From positions 125,063,641-125,127,640 of the forward strand of contig NC_061862.1 of the NCBI RefSeq assembly GCF_907164915.1: 64,000 nucleotides of DNA, given 5' to 3'. The notes under the pieces were generated by a model. The model was not told the origin of the DNA. It worked only from the letters and a program-made list of their open reading frames with translations, and did not search any database. Every line of letters starts with the position of its first letter. Positions within the stretch are counted from its first letter, which is position 1. Source of the DNA: Impatiens glandulifera (Eukaryota; Streptophyta; Magnoliopsida; Ericales; Balsaminaceae). Shown here piece after piece: positions 58,971 through 64,000 of this stretch. The position numbers and the translations under genes were made by a program.

Positions 58971-60950
58971 ATGGAGTTTGAGACTAAAGAAATAGCGTAT
59001 GACTTTTATTTGGCATATACTAAGAGGGAAGGTTTTGGCATAAGAAAATATCGTAGTCATAGTAATAATTTGGGTAAAATATTAGATATGGTCTTTTTTG
59101 TAGTGCTCAAGGTAAGAGGAAAAAAGATAAATGACCGGTTTATGAATAATAGTCGGCCTGAAACAAGATTACATTGTGAAGCTAAAATGAAGATCTATAA
59201 CCGAACAAATGGCATGTTTATTGTGGTGCAATTAGTAAAAGAGCATAATCATCATCTTTCAAGTCCAAACAAGACTCACCTACATAGAAGCCATAGAAAA
59301 ATATATTTTTTAGCTAAAATACAGATTGAAATGGCAAGTGATGTGAGAATCCCTCCAAAAATATCTCATGATCTCATTACGAGACAAATGGGAGGGAAAC
59401 AATTTGTAGGTTTTATTCCTGAAGATTACATAAATTACTTGCATTCAAAAAGAACAAGAAGTGTGATGGTTGGAGACATAAGAGGTGTTTTAGAATATTT
59501 GTAAAAACAACAATCTAGTGATAGTAACTTTTATTATGCTCTTCAAGTTGACGAGGATGATTTGATACCAAATATTTTTTGGTCTGATGCAAAAATGAGA
59601 GCGAATTATTATAATTTTAGAGATGTTGTTTGTTTTGATACAACATATAGGAAGAATAATGAAGGTCGTCCACTTGCATTATTTGTAGGTATTAATCAGC
59701 ACAAGAAATCAATAGTTTTTGGTGTTGCATTATTGTATGATGAAAGTTCGTTGACATTTGAATAGTTGTTCGATACATATTTTGTTGAGACTATGAGTGG
59801 GAGAATACCCACACCAATTTTTACAGATCAAGATGTAGCCATGGAAAAGGCCTTAACTTTTATATGGCCAACAACACATCGTTGATTGTGTATTTGACAT
59901 ATTTATCGAACTGCCTCTATACATTTGAGTGGTGTTGTTTTCTCAGTTTAGAGAGTTTACTAGAAATTTTTCACATGTGTATATGAATTTGATGAAGATA
60001 AAGACTTTTTTTAAGCATGGTCCATGATGTTAAACAAGTATTCACTAGAAAATAATTATTGGTTGAAGCGTATGTTTCAGATTAGATAGAAATGGGCTTT
60101 AGTGTATGTACGACACATGTTTTTTGCAGATATGACTACAACTTACAAAGTTGAAAGTTTGAACATCCTTGTGAAAAAGTATGTGTCTTATAAACACAAG
60201 TTTTTAGTGTTCTTTCATCATTTTGAAAGGCTTCTTGAAGATCGTCGATATATGAAATTAAAAGTTGATTTCAAATCAAATCATAGTGTTCCTTGTTTAT
60301 GACATCCTATTGAAATTTTAAAACAAGCAAAAAAGATTTACACTCCCGAGGTATTCGAGTGGTTTGAAGATGAGTGGTTCAAATGTTATTATTATAATGT
60401 TGAAACTTGTGCTGAGGATGTTGGTTCAGTGGTGAAATATAAAGTTATGCCTCGAGGCAAGGGTTATCATCATATAGTTACACTACATCCATCGTGTGAA
60501 AAAGTTGAGTGTGATTGTAGAAAGTTTGAGTTTGCGGGAATCTTGTATTCTCATGTTTTTAAAATATATACGATCACCAATGTTTATGATATTCCTAATG
60601 AGTACATATTGAAAAGATGAACACGAGGTGCTAAGGTTGGATATGTTGGAGTCACAGATTCAAATATTGATGAACAATCTTTGGAGACTAAAATACTTCA
60701 AAATATTCAATATAAAGAACTGTGTGGATTGTTTGTTCAGTTGAGTATCTAGGAAGCGGAGAGCAAAAACACTTACAAGATTATTAAAATTATTATTTTG
60801 AGTTTGTGTAAGGTGGTAGATGCGAATTTGCAATTTATTAAGTTAAAACTACCTCTAGTTTTCTCAATAATAAAGAGGAGATAGAAACTGATGAAGGTCA
60901 TTCTATGGCAAAAGAAATTAAAACAAACTATTTTTAGGCAACAGATTAAA
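58971..60950 (+). pseudogene. FAR1/FHY3-type MULE transposase, inactivated by in-frame stops
   Basis: The ATG at 58971 starts a FAR1 DNA-binding domain (MEFETKEIAYDFYLAYTKRE, EAKMKIYNRTNG, VKEHNHHLSSPNKTHLHRSH). The MULE catalytic domain follows: VVCFDTTYRKN (first Asp), ALFVGINQHKKSIVFGVALL, PIFTDQDVAM (second Asp), then KWALVYVRHMFFADMTTTYK and FFHHFERLLEDRR. A SWIM zinc finger (CEKVECDCRKFEFAG, then Ser-His) ends at 60620. All pieces are in one reading frame (58971 to 60620). Stops at 59502, 59763, 59883, 59895, 60300 and 60618 and several more interrupt it, with no frameshift. Several replace conserved Trp (FE*LF, I*H, KR*T). A degraded Lys-rich tail continues to about 60950. Such transposases excise and insert MULEs; FAR1/FHY3 light-signalling factors descend from them. 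Confidence 0.88.
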
Positions 60951-61059
60951 AGGTGGCCTAGTAAAGATTTTCAAAAAGAGAAAACCTTTGAAAAAGATCA
61001 ATCAACCATCACTAGTCAGGTCTATTTCATGTGTGCCTGATGGACAATATCAACAACAT

Positions 61060-61265
61060 GTGACTTGTGTTTAGAATTGTTTTAGTGATGCAATACTGCT
61101 GTAATTGATTTCAAAAGTTTCTAAAATGATTTGTTTTGTTTTATTTTGTTTTAGATGATAACACATACGCATGCACTTGGTGACTCTGTTGATAGTTTGA
61201 ATATGTCTGAAATTCAAGCTTCACAAATTCTGTTAGCACTACATTCTCATGTATATTCGTAATCT
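61060..61265. repeat. MULE 3' segment, first copy
   Basis: TTTTAGTGATGCAATACTGCTGTAATTGAT..., then GATAACACATACGCATGCAC, GGTGACTCTGTTGATAGTTT and TTCACAAATTCTGTTAGCAC. It matches 61845-62030. It looks like a terminal exon: an AG acceptor precedes ITHTHALGDSVDSL. Confidence 0.75.
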
Positions 61266-61844
61266 TACTTATATTTGCGTTGCTTCCTTTTACTCCATTT
61301 GACATATAGTTTGAAAGCAATAAATCTGATAAATCTAAGCATGAGGACATTCCAATTAATTGAAATGCATTGACAAGAGTAGGAGGTGATTCTGGATCTT
61401 TCTCCTCTATATAAGTATATATTCATTTCATAGGCAATAAATATATATATATATATATTGATGAACATCAGTAACATCACCACATATATTAATATATTCA
61501 TTTCATAGGCAACATATATATTAATATATATTCATTCCATCAGTAACATCCCCATATATATGTATTCGTTGACGTTTGAATGGTTCATATATGTTAGTTG
61601 AGACTTCCATCATCCTGATTTTAAAATACAGTTAGTGGTTGATGATAAAAGAAGATGAATGAAAATTTGAAATTTGCTATTACTCTAGTTGTACCCTAAG
61701 ATGTTGAGGTCACTGAGGCAAGCTGTTTTATCAACAGCTTGTTTAATATTGGGTTTTTACAAATAAACCATTTTTTTTAGAATCTGAATATAAAATCTTT
61801 CTTGATTCTTACCATTCTGTTGAAAAATTCTGTCTAAAATATAA

Positions 61845-62030
61845 TTGTGTTTAGATTTGTTTTAGTGACAATAATGTTATAATTGATGTCAAAAATTTCA
61901 AATTATTTTTTTTTTGTTTTAGCTGATAACTCATACGCATGCACGTGGTGATTCCGTTGATAGTTTAAGTATATTTGCTTCACAAGTTCCGTTAGCACCA
62001 CATTTTTAGGTACATTCGTAATCCTACTTT
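61845..62030. repeat. MULE 3' segment, second copy
   Basis: GATAACTCATACGCATGCAC, GGTGATTCCGTTGATAGTTT and TTCACAAGTTCCGTTAGCAC. It is a diverged direct repeat of 61060-61265, 785 bp away. The 5' AG and the frame ITHTHARGDSVDSLS are kept. Confidence 0.75.
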
Positions 62031-62161
62031 TAAAATATTTATTAATAAATTAAAACAAATATGTAATTATCATATTTTTATTTCACAAAATGCTACTTTT
62101 AAAATATTTATTAATAAATTAAAACAAATATGTAATTATCATATTTTTATTTCACAAAATG
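62024..62161. repeat. 69-bp tandem duplication
   Basis: Two identical 69-bp copies, 62024-62092 and 62093-62161, starting CTACTTTTAAAATATTTATT and ending TTTCACAAAATG. Confidence 0.95.
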
Positions 62162-62896
62162 CACAAATAGTCTATATGAATTCATATCCAAGACACTTGG
62201 GTTATTGTAGTTCACAACCTTCCATATTTTGGTCAAATACACAATTGGTATTTATTGTTATACAACCAGTATTTAGTCATATATTTGAGTGTTTTTTTTA
62301 TTAAATTAGAGAATATTATTGATTAATTATTGAATAATTTCAAACATTTATTATTCTTGTAACTGAAACAACAAATTGATATTAGATCTTCACAGAGGCA
62401 AGAAGCCGAAGGATACTATAATATATCCGATGAGTGAACAAGTTAGAGAAAAGAGAAAGATTGCATTAATTGTAAAATAGAAGTTTTTCTCTATTTTGAA
62501 TACATTGTTATGATATAATGTTAAGTGTAGTGTTTTTTTTATTGTAGGTCAAATGCAGTGATTTTTAAAAAATATTTTTATTTGAGTGACTTCTAGTGTA
62601 TATTTAGATATATTTTTGATGATTTTTAAACTCTGCAAAATTACTAATTTAATTTTAAGGCTCACATCATATGTATGAGAACAAATCATGTAGATATGGT
62701 TACATTTACCCATTTGTATAGTTCATTCATGCTATATGAATTTATTTATTTCTAAATAAATAACATGTCTTTATGTAATTATTTATCATTGTTATTTCAA
62801 TAAATACAAAATATTTAAAACATTATGAATTAATTATACAATAGTAGCCCAACAAGCAGGTTTAAAAATAAAAGCATTTGCTACAATTTTCATTCA
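62162..62896. other. MULE interior, noncoding
   Basis: AT-rich. No ORF or recognised motif. It lies between the duplicated 3' segment and the part shared with the other MULE copy at 1428. Confidence 0.5.
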
Positions 62897-64000
62897 ACAT
62901 TTTTCTTTATACTATATTGCCTTGGTTTTTTTAACAAAATATATAGTAATTTGCCATAATTTTTGAGACAATTGTATCATTTGCATTTAATAAAAATGTT
63001 AATAAGTTATTTTACAACAAGATGTTTTAAACTAACTAATAATTCATATGATTAACAATACAATAATTATCATACATGATTTTCACTGTTTTGATCTAAG
63101 TTTTTTAAGTGCAACCTCCACTTTTTTTATTTCGACATCTTTTTCATTCACACGCCGTAACAAACCAGATATAATACGTTTAGCTTTTTGACAAATTTCT
63201 GGATTATACCATTGAAAAAATCGACATGTTTAAGAACCCTACCCAAATAATTCATACAAAAATAAAAATTTACTAACTTAAAAGATAAAAATTATCAATA
63301 TATATTTAATACACATATTATCGGCCAAGTAGGACAGGACCAAAACCTCATTCCTGGATTAGTATCCTTCCATGAAGTCACCAATATTGTTCTCTTTCCA
63401 CGTAAACACATGGCTTCATTATACTACATAACACAAATCATCTCTAAAAATATGATTATTCAAACAATTGAAAAAGAGAACTTAGATTTAAAATTTAAAT
63501 AAAAAAATATAAATATAAATTTAAAGATGGGAAACTTATGTACAATAAAACCTTCAAGAAGCTCATAACTTTACCTAATAAAAAGAAGTATTTGTTGCAA
63601 GTTTTGTATATCTTTATAACATATAAGATGCAGAACAATCTGACTATAAATATGACCAGGCTCACAAAATAGTAAGTTTTAGGAAAGTCACATCTATGTA
63701 TTATTGTTGTTACCTTGTGTTTTAAGAGAGCATGTTTTGAAGCTGACTTGAACTTGTTAATAACATGAACAAAATTAATAAAGGAAGCACTTTAAAGCAG
63801 TAAGTTTTTAGTATATACTCTCCACATTTTATAATTAGTAAAGTTGGGGTCATTTTATTGGAAAATAATTGATGAATTTCTCTTTTCATATATACATAAT
63901 TTATTTATATAAAATTATAATAAATAATTAGACAAAATATCTTATTTATGTCAAATGTATTTTTTCCCATAAAACAGGAAAAAAATGGAAACGATTGGTC
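62897..64000 (+). repeat. MULE right part, direct repeat of 1428-2757
   Basis: Alignable with 1428 onward from ACATTTTTCTTTATACTATA, with substitutions and indels throughout (the 65-bp internal duplication near 2198-2315 is absent here). The window ends in the right TIR at the point matching about 2600. Confidence 0.85.

Larger units (their letters stand above)
58172..64000. mobile_element. FAR1-type Mutator-like element (MULE), right end outside window
   Basis: The left terminus at 58172 begins TTTTAGAAAAAATTAGGATT. About 300 bp from there are the reverse complement of the right end seen at 2430-2757 and at 63840 onward. Inside lie a FAR1-type transposase pseudogene (58971 to about 60950), a duplicated terminal segment, and the 62897-64000 part shared with 1428-2757. 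By comparison with 1428-2757 the element should end about 180 bp past the window edge. Confidence 0.8.

Overview
The window reads as nuclear DNA of a eudicot plant. It is very AT-rich, genes are split by short GT-AG introns, and most of the space is transposon debris (LINE, CACTA, Mutator-like, Harbinger-like and SINE-like pieces). The recognisable host genes are plant families: cytosolic glutamine synthetase, an ABC1 kinase with a beta-lactamase-type domain, a type I MADS-box factor and a GAUT-type glycosyltransferase. No rRNA, tRNA or CRISPR was seen. Nearly every host gene here is a fragment or pseudogene. The plausible intact coding units are three copies of a single-exon MADS gene and several very small ORFs.

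Layout. 1-1427: a Harbinger-like MITE end beside a LINE ORF1 remnant. 1428-2757: one end of a FAR1-type Mutator-like element (MULE). 3719-6648: a 5'-truncated, broken glutamine synthetase gene on the minus strand. 7465-48902: a tandem segmental array of four units starting at 7465, 19305, 31529 and 46027; the last is cut off at 48902. 48903-52299: a decayed CACTA/En-Spm-like element. 52300-58171: SINE-like sequence, an irregular satellite-like array with a GC-richer insert, and unassigned AT-rich DNA. 58172-64000: a MULE with a ~300-bp left terminal repeat and a FAR1-type transposase pseudogene. Its right part (62897 onward) matches 1428-2757 in direct orientation.

Each complete array unit carries, in order: part of a LINE (minus strand); two and a bit copies of a ~985-bp GTGTCG-rich module, each full copy holding a TATA-box plus a 33-residue membrane-type micro-ORF; a second LINE scrap; AT-rich DNA with a MITE-like element; a six-exon fragment of the ABC1-kinase/beta-lactamase gene; a hypothetical 78-residue membrane ORF; and a 157-residue M-alpha-like MADS gene whose upstream side is a 35-bp minisatellite. 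The units are nearly identical over the gene-bearing 4 kb. They differ in repeat number, a 300-bp indel, a CACTA insertion (unit 3 only) and a GAUT N-terminal fragment flanked by ~730-bp direct repeats (unit 3 only).

The most unusual signals are the MADS gene preceded by a variable-number 35-bp repeat with an A-A-B higher-order pattern, lying where its 5' leader should be, and the repeated TATA-plus-micro-ORF modules with signs of gene conversion between them. All family assignments come from reading translations by eye. No database search was run.
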